Shown piece after piece: positions 34,731 to 43,538 of a DNA stretch of 64,000 nt. The position numbers were made by a program, and so were the translations under genes. The stretch spans positions 1-64,000 of the forward strand of contig CAZLGT010000005.1 in NCBI GenBank assembly GCA_964559175.1, read 5' to 3'. Within the stretch, counting starts at the first letter, position 1. The number at the start of each line of letters is the position of its first letter. Under the pieces are notes generated by a model. It did not search any database. It worked only from the letters and a program-made list of their open reading frames with translations, and had not been told where the DNA came from. This DNA is from Mariniphaga sp964559175 (GTDB lineage Bacteria > Bacteroidota > Bacteroidia > Bacteroidales > Prolixibacteraceae).

Positions 34731-35729
34731 ATGGCAGTTGTACATTCTTACGGTGTGGCGGTTTTTCTTGCCTTTATCACCATGTTGTGCTGGGGTTCGT
34801 GGGCCAATACGCAAAAACTGGCCCAGAAGCAATGGCCTTTTCAGTTGTTTTACTGGGATTATGCCATCGGGGTTTTGGTCCTTTCGCTTGTTCTGGCTTT
34901 TACCGCCGGCAGCATAGGGACTGAAGGCCGAAGTTTTCTGTCCGATTTGGCACAGGCCGATGGAAAATCGCTGTTATTTGCCTTCCTGGGTGGGGTGGTT
35001 TTTAATATTGCCAACATTTTGCTGGTGGCAGCCATTGCCATTGCCGGTATGTCGGTGGCATTTCCCATTGGTATCGGACTGGCACTTGCATTAGGAGTAA
35101 TTGTGAATTACATTTCAACACCCGTGGGTAATCCGGTGGTGTTGTTCATTGGAGTCACATTTGTGGTTTTGGCCATTATACTTAGTGCGATGGCTTACCG
35201 GAAACTACCATCACAAACCACCACAAAAACAAAAGGGATTGTAATTTCCCTGGCGGCAGGAGTATTGATGGGTTTCTGGTATTATTTTGTGGCTGCTTCC
35301 ATGTCTGAAAATTTTGTCAATCCGGTGGAAGGTAAACTAACTCCCTATACAGCTTCGGTCATTATGGCCATCGGATTATTCGTGTCCAACTTTGTATGGA
35401 ATTCAATTTTTATGTATAGACCCATTGAAGGAGAAAAGGTTACTTACAGAGATTATTTCAAAAAGGGCGATACCAAACTTCATTTGATTGGAATATTGGG
35501 TGGAGTGATATGGGGGCTTGGAACTGTGGTGAACATTATTGCTGCCGAGCAGGCCGGATTTGCCATCTCTTACGGACTCGGACAGGGCGCAACTCTGATA
35601 TCAGCCCTTTGGGGCGTTTTTATCTGGAAAGAATTTAAAGGGGCAAAAGGCGTTAACGGTTTGCTTACGGCCATGTTCCTGTTTTTTGTTGTGGGGCTGA
35701 CTCTGATTATAGTTGCACGTTTATATTGA
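34731..35729 (+). CDS. GRP-family sugar permease (ribose transporter, RusT-like)
   Basis: A 332-residue inner-membrane protein with ten hydrophobic segments, of the glucose/ribose porter branch of the drug/metabolite transporter superfamily. Characteristic stretches are FLAFITMLCWGSWANTQKL and GLGQGATLISALWGVFIWKE. Members of this branch carry ribose in Bacteroides rus loci. It sits between GH140 and ribokinase, and its stop is 5 bases before the kinase ATG, so import is coupled to phosphorylation. Ribose as substrate is inferred from this context. Confidence 0.82.
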   Translation: MAVVHSYGVAVFLAFITMLCWGSWANTQKLAQKQWPFQLFYWDYAIGVLVLSLVLAFTAGSIGTEGRSFLSDLAQADGKSLLFAFLGGVVFNIANILLVAAIAIAGMSVAFPIGIGLALALGVIVNYISTPVGNPVVLFIGVTFVVLAIILSAMAYRKLPSQTTTKTKGIVISLAAGVLMGFWYYFVAASMSENFVNPVEGKLTPYTASVIMAIGLFVSNFVWNSIFMYRPIEGEKVTYRDYFKKGDTKLHLIGILGGVIWGLGTVVNIIAAEQAGFAISYGLGQGATLISALWGVFIWKEFKGAKGVNGLLTAMFLFFVVGLTLIIVARLY

Positions 35730-35734
35730 CAGAA

Positions 35735-36652
35735 ATGAAAAAACCTAAAATTGTTGTGATTGGAAGCTCCAACACTGACATGGTAGTGAAAGTGCCGCAT
35801 ATTCCGGCTCCGGGCGAAACCATTTTGGGAACCGGATTTATGACCATTTCCGGAGGAAAAGGAGCAAACCAGGCTGTGGCAGCAGCGCGGGCCGGCGCCG
35901 ATGTCACTTTTATTGCATGCGTATCCGATGATTCGTTTGGAAAACAGGCTTTGGAAAATTATCGGAAAGATGGAATAGATACTTCCTGCGTAAAAGTTCA
36001 GCCGGGTACCCATTCAGGAATTGCATTGATTAACGTGGCCGAAGATGGTGAAAACAGCATTTCAGTGGCTCCGGGCGCCAACAGCTGGTTATTCCCGGAA
36101 GATATTTATGGTTTTGAGGATGCTTTCGATGGTGCAAAAGTGGTGCTGGTACAATTGGAAACTCCTATGGAAACAGTTGAGGCGGCTGCAGAGGTAGCCC
36201 ATGCCAAAGGGATTCCGTTTATTTTGAATCCGGCTCCCGGTGCTACAATTCCTGTAAGCTTGCTCAGCAAAGTAACTATCATTACTCCCAATGAAACCGA
36301 AGCGGCTATTCTTACTTCCCGGAAAAATTTTTCTGAAAAGGATATCCCGTATATGGCCGGCGAAATTTTTGACAAGGGAGGAACAACGGTCCTTCTTACA
36401 CTTGGCAGTAAAGGCGTATATTTAAAAACATTTGATTTTGAAGCAATGATTCCGGGTTATAAAGTAAAAGCAATGGATACCACTGCTGCCGGCGATGTGT
36501 TTAATGGGGCGCTGGCAGCGGCATTAGCCGGCGAAATGGATTTAAACGAAGCGGTTGACTTTGCCCAGCGGGCGGCTGCTATTTCTGTTACCCGAATGGG
36601 AGCGCAACCTTCTGCTCCAAATTTTGATGAAATTCAACACTATCAATTTTAA
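35735..36652 (+). CDS. rbsK: Ribokinase (PfkB family)
   Basis: A 305-residue sugar kinase starting at the ATG at 35735 (MKKPKIVVIGSSNTDMV); an in-frame TTG at 35726 overlaps the transporter stop and is unlikely. Signature 1 is GGKGANQAVAAARAGADVT (about 40-58), and the ATP/catalytic signature 2 reads DTTAAGDVFNGALAAALA (about 247-264) with the catalytic Asp. The enzyme makes ribose 5-phosphate for the pentose phosphate pathway. Other pentoses are possible, but the GGKGANQA block is typical of ribokinase. It lies directly after the permease in the operon. Confidence 0.9.
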   Translation: MKKPKIVVIGSSNTDMVVKVPHIPAPGETILGTGFMTISGGKGANQAVAAARAGADVTFIACVSDDSFGKQALENYRKDGIDTSCVKVQPGTHSGIALINVAEDGENSISVAPGANSWLFPEDIYGFEDAFDGAKVVLVQLETPMETVEAAAEVAHAKGIPFILNPAPGATIPVSLLSKVTIITPNETEAAILTSRKNFSEKDIPYMAGEIFDKGGTTVLLTLGSKGVYLKTFDFEAMIPGYKVKAMDTTAAGDVFNGALAAALAGEMDLNEAVDFAQRAAAISVTRMGAQPSAPNFDEIQHYQF

Positions 36653-36681
36653 AATTTAAAAGAAACCTAAAACTAAAAATA

Positions 36682-38256
36682 ATGAGGACAATACTTTTTT
36701 TCCTGATGTTTTTTTTCTTTCTGGCAGGATGTCAGGAGCAGACCGGCAAAGATGCAATAATTTCTATAACTGATGGCGAAACAGTTAAAATTTCAAAAAG
36801 TGATTTGCAGGACAAAATTAAAGGCGGCTGGGCTGGCCAGGTGATTGGATGCACTTACGGCGGGCCCACCGAATTTCAGTGGAACGGAACCATGATTGGC
36901 GACCACGTGCCCATTCCCTGGGACGAAACGCGAATGTTGTGGTATTATGAAAATTCACCGGGTTTGTACGACGATGTATATATGGATTTAACCTTTGTGG
37001 ATGTATTTGAAAAACACGGACTGGATGCACCTGACTCGCTTCATGCACTTGCTTTTGCAAGGGCTGAATATCCTCTCTGGCATGCCAATCAGGCTGCACG
37101 TTACAATATTCTGAACGGAATTATGCCTCCGGCTTCAGGCCACTGGAAAAACAATCCGCATGCCGACGACATCGACTTTCAGATTGAAGCCGATTTTGCA
37201 GGACTGATGGCGCCGGGAATGCCAAATGGTGCTGCTGATATAGGTTGGCGAATTGGCCACATTATGAACTACGGCGACGGTGTTTACGGCGGAATATACG
37301 TGGCAGCCATGTATTCACTGGCTTTTGTTCACAACGATATGGTATTTATCGTGGAAGAGGCGCTGAAAACCATTCCACCCCAAAGCGAATTTTACCAGTG
37401 CATTGCCGATGTCATTCAATGGTACAAACAAAATCCCGACGACTGGAAGTCGGCCTGGTATGAAGCCCAGAAAAAATGGACGTTCGACAAAGGTTGTCCC
37501 GACGGCGTTTTCCGTCCTTTTAACATCGATGCCAAAATTAACGCAGCTTACATTGTTATCGGCCTGCTTTACGGGAAAGGTGATTTTGGAGCAACCGTTG
37601 ATATCAGCACCCGCTGCGGGTACGATTCCGACTGCAATCCGGCCAACGCTGCCGGTATTTTGGGTACCATGATTGGTTATAGCAATATTCCGGATTACTG
37701 GAAACAGGGAATCGATAAAGTGGAGGACATGAATTTCCAATATACTGAAATGTCGCTCAACAAAGTGTATGACATCGGTCTTCGCCATGCATCGGAAATG
37801 ATAAAACAAAACGGTGGTAGTGAAGAGGGCGAAAACTTCCTGATTCAATATCAGATACCACAAACCGTTCCGCTGGAAGTAGGTTTTGAAGGACTTTTTC
37901 CAACTGAACGAAGAAGAATTGGCAAGCAAATAACCAGGCAAAATTTTGAAATTACCTTTGAAATAGAAGGCTGTGGTTTTGTGGTTGGCGGACGGGCTGC
38001 CAAAGAAAATCAGTTGCCTGAAGCTGTCCTTGAGCTGGATGTGTTCGTTGACGGCCAACTGTTTGAAACGGCAAAACTGCCCACCCAGTGGCTGGTTCGC
38101 CGTCATGAAGTTACCTGGAAGTACGACCTGCCGGAAGGCAAGCATACCATCATTTTGAAAGCCCGAAACATTCCGGAAGGTTACCGGGTTGAAACCGGTG
38201 ATTTGCTTGTTTATTCAACGAACGACCCGGGAACCAGGGTTTATTTTGAGCAATAG
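36682..38256 (+). CDS. Exported ADP-ribosylglycohydrolase-fold lipoprotein
   Basis: A 524-residue lipoprotein (lipobox FFFLAGC, Cys17). The ADP-ribosylglycohydrolase (ARH/DraG) domain spans about residues 45-380. Its two metal-binding motifs are visible: DDVYMD (97-102) and DSDCNPANAAG with Asp315 and Asp317. IKGGWAGQVIGCTYG begins the fold. A C-terminal domain (about 395-520) looks like a beta sandwich. Classical family members remove ADP-ribose from proteins inside cells; here the protein is outside the cytoplasm, so it more likely cleaves ribosides for nutrition. It follows ribokinase by 29 bases. Confidence 0.85.
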   Translation: MRTILFFLMFFFFLAGCQEQTGKDAIISITDGETVKISKSDLQDKIKGGWAGQVIGCTYGGPTEFQWNGTMIGDHVPIPWDETRMLWYYENSPGLYDDVYMDLTFVDVFEKHGLDAPDSLHALAFARAEYPLWHANQAARYNILNGIMPPASGHWKNNPHADDIDFQIEADFAGLMAPGMPNGAADIGWRIGHIMNYGDGVYGGIYVAAMYSLAFVHNDMVFIVEEALKTIPPQSEFYQCIADVIQWYKQNPDDWKSAWYEAQKKWTFDKGCPDGVFRPFNIDAKINAAYIVIGLLYGKGDFGATVDISTRCGYDSDCNPANAAGILGTMIGYSNIPDYWKQGIDKVEDMNFQYTEMSLNKVYDIGLRHASEMIKQNGGSEEGENFLIQYQIPQTVPLEVGFEGLFPTERRRIGKQITRQNFEITFEIEGCGFVVGGRAAKENQLPEAVLELDVFVDGQLFETAKLPTQWLVRRHEVTWKYDLPEGKHTIILKARNIPEGYRVETGDLLVYSTNDPGTRVYFEQ

Positions 38257-38671
38257 TGAATCAATGTAAATTATAATAGGGAATAATGTTCCCGCAGATA
38301 TCGCTGTTTTACGCAGAATATATCTAAAAACCAGCGTTTATCGGCAGGAGGTCTTAATTTATTTTGAAGTTTCAGCAGACAAAGAATGTATGGTAATTTC
38401 AGTTTTTACACCGTGGCTTCTCCCTAAGGGATTCCCTTGGAAAGCCCGGTGAACAGAAGCAGCTCAAAGCAATAAGGCTTCAGCCATTAAAGGGATTAAA
38501 TGCTAAAGCCGCAAAAGAAACTGAGAAAGTAAATCACCGGGCTGAAGCGCCGGTGAAAAAAGGATGAATGCCTTTTACCGCAGTTAAAAACGTTGAATTT
38601 GTCGAACACCTTAAAAGATAATATGTGTTTGAAAAACAATATTTTTACAAATCCAATAAATTGAATGAATT
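38257..38671 (+). repeat. 415-base gene-free spacer with degenerate repeats and a hairpin
   Basis: No gene is seen. Near the left end GCAGATATCGCTG and ACGCAGAATATATCT form a degenerate pair of the CGCAGAT type. At 38535-38555 CACCGG/CCGGTG encloses GCTGAAGCG as a hairpin, followed by an A run. A related motif (CCCGGTGAAC) lies at 38443-38452. This is most likely remnant intergenic repeat DNA of the host. It splits the locus into an upstream part (LacI to ARH) and a downstream part that may have its own promoter. Confidence 0.5.
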
Positions 38672-39655
38672 ATGAGAAACTTAATCGTATTAACCTTTTT
38701 TCTTTTTACGGTTTTCACCGGTACTGCACAGGTGAAAATCATTTTCGACACCGATTTTGGCGGTGATGCCGACGACCTGGGCGCGCTGGTCATGCTGCAT
38801 AATTTGCACAATGTCGAAGAATGTGAATTGCTGGGCATTGCAAGCTGGTCAACCGAGCAGTTTGTGATTCCGGCCATGGATGCAGTGAACCGGTTTTATG
38901 GAAACCCGGAAATTCCCATGGGTGTTCGCTCGAAGGAATCGCATTTTCAGGACTGGAACTACAACAAACCGATAGCCGACAATTTACCACACGAACTTTC
39001 AAACGACGACGTTCCGCCGGCATTGGACCTTTACCGGAAAATCCTTTCGGAGCAGGCCGACCAAAGCGTTACCATTGTAACGGTTGGTCCGCTCAAAAAC
39101 ATCATGGATTTAATTCAGTCAAAACCCGATACATATTCGGATTTAGACGGAAAAAAACTGATTGAAAAAAAGGTAAAGGAGTTTGTAATTATGGGCGGCT
39201 TTTTTCCCGGTGGAGAAAACGAATGGAATTTTAACGGAAATATGCCGGGGGTAACGAAATTTGTGCTTGAAAACCTCACTGTTCCGGTTGTTTTTTCAGG
39301 TGCTGAGGTTGGACTGAATATCAAAACCGGTGCTGTTTTTTCCAGGCTCGAAAAAAAACATCCGCTTTATTTGGGATGGCGGCATTTCAGCGAACATGCC
39401 CCGTGGATGAAAGAGTATTACAAAGGTGATTTTCTGGATAATGCCTCCTATGATCAGACTGCAGTATTGTATTCCGTTAGATCCGGTTTAGGCGAATACT
39501 GGGAAAAAGTGGACAACGGCTATTGCGTGGCCAAAGAAAACGGCGACAATTACTGGGTTGAGGGCGATAAATACAATCACGCCTACCTGGTATTGAAAAA
39601 GAAGCCGGAGGAAATGGCCAGGCTGATTGAATCCATTATGTTGAATCAGTTTTAA
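38672..39655 (+). CDS. Exported nucleoside hydrolase (IU_nuc_hydro family), first copy
   Basis: A 327-residue protein with a signal peptide (VLTFFLFTVFTGTAQ). The calcium-binding N-terminal signature of nucleoside hydrolases appears as FDTDFGGDADDLGAL (about 25-39), and MGGFFPGGENEWNFNGNMPG matches the substrate-binding loop. It would cleave the N-glycosidic bond of purine or pyrimidine ribosides to free ribose. It lies 10 bases upstream of a related-fold gene. The divergence from classical inosine-uridine hydrolases leaves the base preference open. Confidence 0.85.
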   Translation: MRNLIVLTFFLFTVFTGTAQVKIIFDTDFGGDADDLGALVMLHNLHNVEECELLGIASWSTEQFVIPAMDAVNRFYGNPEIPMGVRSKESHFQDWNYNKPIADNLPHELSNDDVPPALDLYRKILSEQADQSVTIVTVGPLKNIMDLIQSKPDTYSDLDGKKLIEKKVKEFVIMGGFFPGGENEWNFNGNMPGVTKFVLENLTVPVVFSGAEVGLNIKTGAVFSRLEKKHPLYLGWRHFSEHAPWMKEYYKGDFLDNASYDQTAVLYSVRSGLGEYWEKVDNGYCVAKENGDNYWVEGDKYNHAYLVLKKKPEEMARLIESIMLNQF

Positions 39656-39665
39656 TACGACAAAA

Positions 39666-40970
39666 ATGAAATTATCAATTTTATTCCGGCTTAAATTCAT
39701 TTTGCTGTTTACAGCAATTATAACTTGTGTTGTTTCTATTGGCAATGAAACCGGTAAACCTGCCGTCATCATAACTCAGGATGGAGAAGTCGATGACAGG
39801 AGTTCTTTTGTACGATTTCTGCTTTACACACCGGATATGGATTTAAGGGGTATTGTTGCAACAAACTCCAAATGGCAAAAGAACGGACACGGCCTGGAAT
39901 GGATTTACGAAGCGTATGATTTGTATGACCAGGTACGGGAAAACCTTCTTCTGCATAATCCGGATTATCCAAGTGTGGAATTTTTAAAATCAATCACAGT
40001 TTTGGGAAATGAAGATCCAAAACACCTGACTGGTGATGCTCCTTATGTTGATTCGGAGGGTTCCGAATTAATAGTAAAGGAACTCTTAAAAATTGAAAGC
40101 GATTTGTTACACATAAACTGCTGGGGCGGTGTAAATACAGTAGCTCATGCACTTTGGAAATTCAGGGAAAACCATCCTGCCGAATACAAAAAGAACATTC
40201 CAAAGGTTCGGGTAATTGCCATCGATTTTCAGGATGAAGCCGGGAACTGGATTGTTAATAATATGCCGGAAGTCCGGATTATCAGAAACAATGCGTTTCA
40301 CATGACCTGGAATTACCACGATAAAGAACCTTTAAAACACAACCCATATCCGAATCTGATGAGTGAAAAATGGCTTTCCGAACACGTAAAAGAGAATCAT
40401 GGGCCGCTTGGTGCATGGTATCCGCAAAGGAACATCAGCGAGGGAGATACGCCCGCTTTTTTAAACTTTGTTGATAACGGACTTAATACGTATAAAGACT
40501 ATTCAGCCGGAGGTTGGGGCGGTCGTTACCAATCGGTGAGGGGTAATTACTGGAGTGATGCAACCGATGACAACAATATGCAAAAAACGCTTTGGAGATG
40601 GATTCCTGCCGTTCAAAATGATTTTGAAGCCCGTATGGACTGGTGTGTCAAATCATACAAAGATACCAATCATCCGCCGGAAATTGAGGAAGTAACTGTT
40701 CCGGAAACCGTGAAACCGGGTCAGAAAGTGGAGTTAAAAGCAACGGCTTCCGACCCCGACGGAAATGCAGTTTATTACTGGTGGTGGCATTATCCCGATC
40801 CGTCCGGCATGAATAATCCCATTAAAATCGTTCACGAAACTTCAGATAATGCACATTTTGTTGTGCCTGAAAACTTGAACAAGGAAATTCATATTATTTT
40901 GGAAGTTTCTGATGATGGCGATCCTGTGTTAAAAAGCTACAAACGTCTAATATTTAAGATGGAAAAGTAA
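39666..40970 (+). CDS. Exported DUF1593 (Sde182-type) nucleoside-hydrolase-like protein with C-terminal Ig-like domain
   Basis: A 434-residue exported protein with an N-terminal hydrophobic signal (FILLFTAIITCVVS, possibly a lipobox at Cys21). The DUF1593 domain (about 33-320) has a nucleoside-hydrolase-like fold, with ITQDGEVDDRSSFVRFLL as the metal-binding start and HINCWGGVNTVAHALW in the core. A C-terminal Ig-like domain starts near residue 345 (KPGQKVELKATASDPDGNAV). The known relative Sde182 was reported as a cellulose-binding protein; an enzymatic role is not proven. Its place among nucleoside hydrolases suggests a ribosidase. Confidence 0.8.
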   Translation: MKLSILFRLKFILLFTAIITCVVSIGNETGKPAVIITQDGEVDDRSSFVRFLLYTPDMDLRGIVATNSKWQKNGHGLEWIYEAYDLYDQVRENLLLHNPDYPSVEFLKSITVLGNEDPKHLTGDAPYVDSEGSELIVKELLKIESDLLHINCWGGVNTVAHALWKFRENHPAEYKKNIPKVRVIAIDFQDEAGNWIVNNMPEVRIIRNNAFHMTWNYHDKEPLKHNPYPNLMSEKWLSEHVKENHGPLGAWYPQRNISEGDTPAFLNFVDNGLNTYKDYSAGGWGGRYQSVRGNYWSDATDDNNMQKTLWRWIPAVQNDFEARMDWCVKSYKDTNHPPEIEEVTVPETVKPGQKVELKATASDPDGNAVYYWWWHYPDPSGMNNPIKIVHETSDNAHFVVPENLNKEIHIILEVSDDGDPVLKSYKRLIFKMEK

Positions 40971-41031
40971 TCAGGCATGAACGAATCTGTAATCAACAAT
41001 ATTTTGAATATTCCAAAAATGATTTTAAAAA

Positions 41032-42078
41032 ATGAAAAGATTTAATTTAAAAAAGGTTTTCGGGAATGGATTTTTTTCGTCGTTATTGATGCTGGCAATT
41101 TTTTTCAGCGCTTGTAATATGACGGAAAGTTCCAAAATCCCGGTTATTTTCGATACCGATGCCAACAATGAAGTGGACGACCAGCATGCGCTGGCTTACC
41201 TGCTGTTTAGCGGCGATCACTTTAAAGTGGAGGGCGTTACGGTAAATGCAACGAGTTCACCCGCAGGATATTCCGACGAGTCGGATGTAAGTGATCACTA
41301 CGAAGAGGCCAAACGGGTGATGCAGCTTTGTGGTGAGTTATATGGAAAAATTCCGCTAAAAACCGGTGCAAACGGTTCGTTCGAAGAAATTAAAAACCAT
41401 ATTGGTGCCGCTGAGTTCGATGGTCACGAAGCAGTTGATTTTATCATTGAACAGGCCATGAAAAAGCGTAACCAAAAGTTGGTTTTGCTGCCGGTGGGCA
41501 AACTCACCAACATTGCCCTGGCGCTGATGAAAGAACCGGCCATTGCCAATAATGTACGAATCGTTTGGCTGGGCTCCAATTACCCGGAACCGGGCGAACA
41601 TAACCAGGACTGGGACATTGAATCCATGAATTACATTCTGGATGCGGATGTGCCGTTTGAAATGGTAACCGTGCGCTACGGAAAACCATCGGGAACGGCC
41701 GCCGTTATGGCTTCCAAAGACCAGATTTTGCACCGGATGCCGGGAAAAGGGCCGGAAATCTCAACTCCTGTTACGGGCCGGCATGGCGGCGAATTCACCA
41801 ATTTTGGCGACTATTCCGTAAACCTTTTCGAACAATACGGCATGTGGGGCGATCCTCCGGGCAGAGCGCTTTTCGATATGGCTGCGGTGGCAGTCGTTAA
41901 AAATCCTGAATGGGCTGAAACCCGCGAAATTCCTGCACCTATTTATATGAATGAAAAATGGGTGGAACGCCCAAACAACCCGCGAAAAATTACCCTGTGG
42001 GAATGGTTCGATATTTACGGGATAATGAACGATTTTTTTGTTACAATGGATGATTACAAACTGGTAAAAGCCAACTAA
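41032..42078 (+). CDS. Exported nucleoside hydrolase lipoprotein, second copy
   Basis: A 348-residue lipoprotein (lipobox IFFSAC, Cys28). The metal-binding motif is FDTDANNEVDDQHALAYLL (about 40-58) and LLPVGKLTNIALAL, with WLGSNYPEPGEHNQDWDIES, corresponds to the middle of the nucleoside hydrolase fold. It differs strongly from the copy at 38672 (FDTDFGGDADDLGAL), so the two probably have different substrates rather than being a recent duplication. It is the third nucleoside-hydrolase-fold gene in the same run. Confidence 0.85.
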   Translation: MKRFNLKKVFGNGFFSSLLMLAIFFSACNMTESSKIPVIFDTDANNEVDDQHALAYLLFSGDHFKVEGVTVNATSSPAGYSDESDVSDHYEEAKRVMQLCGELYGKIPLKTGANGSFEEIKNHIGAAEFDGHEAVDFIIEQAMKKRNQKLVLLPVGKLTNIALALMKEPAIANNVRIVWLGSNYPEPGEHNQDWDIESMNYILDADVPFEMVTVRYGKPSGTAAVMASKDQILHRMPGKGPEISTPVTGRHGGEFTNFGDYSVNLFEQYGMWGDPPGRALFDMAAVAVVKNPEWAETREIPAPIYMNEKWVERPNNPRKITLWEWFDIYGIMNDFFVTMDDYKLVKAN

Positions 42079-42107
42079 TTAAAAGGGAAATCAAAAATAA
42101 CAGTTCA

Positions 42108-43535
42108 ATGAGAAATTTTGGTTATTTACTTTTATTATTCCTCTTTTTCTGGATTTCATGCAATGAACAATCAGGAGAAGGAAAATTTGACGGAATAAAA
42201 GTTTATCCTTCAAACACCTGGTACTGGCAATTTAAACAAAAGCCTGTTTTACTGCTTGGCGCCTCGGATTACCACAATATTTTTCAACGCGATGATATTG
42301 TGGATGAACTTGTGCTGCTTCAGTCTCATGGCGGTAATTATGTGCGAAATACAATGGCTTCAAGGGAAATTACCGACCATCATCGTGATTTGTGGCCCTA
42401 TAAAATTGCGTCAACCACTGAAGATTCGTTAATAAACATATACAACTTGGACCAATGGAATGACGACTACTGGGCAAAATTTGAGCGGATGCTGGAAGAA
42501 ACAGCCAAAAGGGACATCATAGTTGAAATCGAAATCTGGGAACGGCACGATTGTTACCGCACCCGCGACCAGGCCGGTTGGTTACGCCATCCGTTCAATC
42601 CCGACAATAACATTAATTTTTCGGAAGAAGAATCGGGAATGCCAGCCATCGAATGGCCCAACGACTCAAACACACCAGGTCATCCGTTTTTTAATACCGT
42701 GCCCCCGCTCCAAAACCATCCGTTGGTTTTGAATTACCAAAAGGCCTTTGTGGATAAAATCCTGTCTTACACTTTCAACTACCATCATGTACTTTACAAC
42801 ATGAACAACGAAACGGTGGAAAGCCATCTTTTTGCCGATTACTGGGCAGATTACATTCTGCAAAAAGCAAAAGAAATAAACAAACACATCGAAATTACTG
42901 ATATGCCCGATGCCCACGACATTACAGATGAAACCATTCTGCGTGTACTCGAATCGGATGTTTACACCTTTACGGATATTTCGCAGAACAATTTCCAAAA
43001 AGGAGATATGCATTGGGAAAGGATTCAGTATGTGCGGGATATTTTAAAAGACAATCCAAAACCCATTACCAACACAAAAATTTACGGCGCCGACTTGTCG
43101 CCCGGAAATGTCGATTTCTGGGGAGATACAAAGGAAGCCAAAAACCGCTTTTGGCGAAATATTCTGGGAGGCTGCTCTTCGGCACGCTTCCACCGGAGGC
43201 CCTGGGGACTGGGAAATACTCAACAGGCCATGAATAATGTTTTGAGCATGCGAATGCTTACCGATGAGATGGATTTTTTCAGTCACCGGCCAATGCTGGA
43301 ACTTCTCACTGACCGTGAACCTAACGAAGCATTCTGTATGGCCATTCCCGGCAAAGAATATGTGGTATATTTCCCATCTTCAGGCGAGGTTATGCTGAAC
43401 GGAGCACCTGGGAAATATCAGGCCAGATGGCTCGATATCGACAATTCAGCATGGGAAGATCCTTTTGAATTGGAGTTACCAGCGTCTGTAAAATCAGTTG
43501 GTGACAGTCATCGAGTATTAGTTTTAAAACGATAA
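42108..43535 (+). CDS. Exported putative (beta/alpha)8 glycoside hydrolase lipoprotein
   Basis: A 475-residue lipoprotein (lipobox FFWISC, Cys18). The sequence reads like a clan-A-type TIM barrel: LLGASDYHNIFQRDD near the start, NYVRNTMASRE, IVEIEIWERHDC, then VLYNMNNETV in which Asn-Glu could be the acid/base pair, and a later ITNTKIYGADLSPG. A C-terminal beta domain (about 390-475) ends in VLVLKR. I do not recognise the exact family; it resembles the GH140-like protein of the same locus in plan. It is followed by the GH10 gene after only 3 bases. Confidence 0.6.
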   Translation: MRNFGYLLLLFLFFWISCNEQSGEGKFDGIKVYPSNTWYWQFKQKPVLLLGASDYHNIFQRDDIVDELVLLQSHGGNYVRNTMASREITDHHRDLWPYKIASTTEDSLINIYNLDQWNDDYWAKFERMLEETAKRDIIVEIEIWERHDCYRTRDQAGWLRHPFNPDNNINFSEEESGMPAIEWPNDSNTPGHPFFNTVPPLQNHPLVLNYQKAFVDKILSYTFNYHHVLYNMNNETVESHLFADYWADYILQKAKEINKHIEITDMPDAHDITDETILRVLESDVYTFTDISQNNFQKGDMHWERIQYVRDILKDNPKPITNTKIYGADLSPGNVDFWGDTKEAKNRFWRNILGGCSSARFHRRPWGLGNTQQAMNNVLSMRMLTDEMDFFSHRPMLELLTDREPNEAFCMAIPGKEYVVYFPSSGEVMLNGAPGKYQARWLDIDNSAWEDPFELELPASVKSVGDSHRVLVLKR

Positions 43536-43538
43536 AAT

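Noticed and set aside
38535..38560. Terminator in the 38.5 kb spacer
   Set aside because: The hairpin is followed by an A run, not a T run, on the plus strand and is far from any minus-strand gene.
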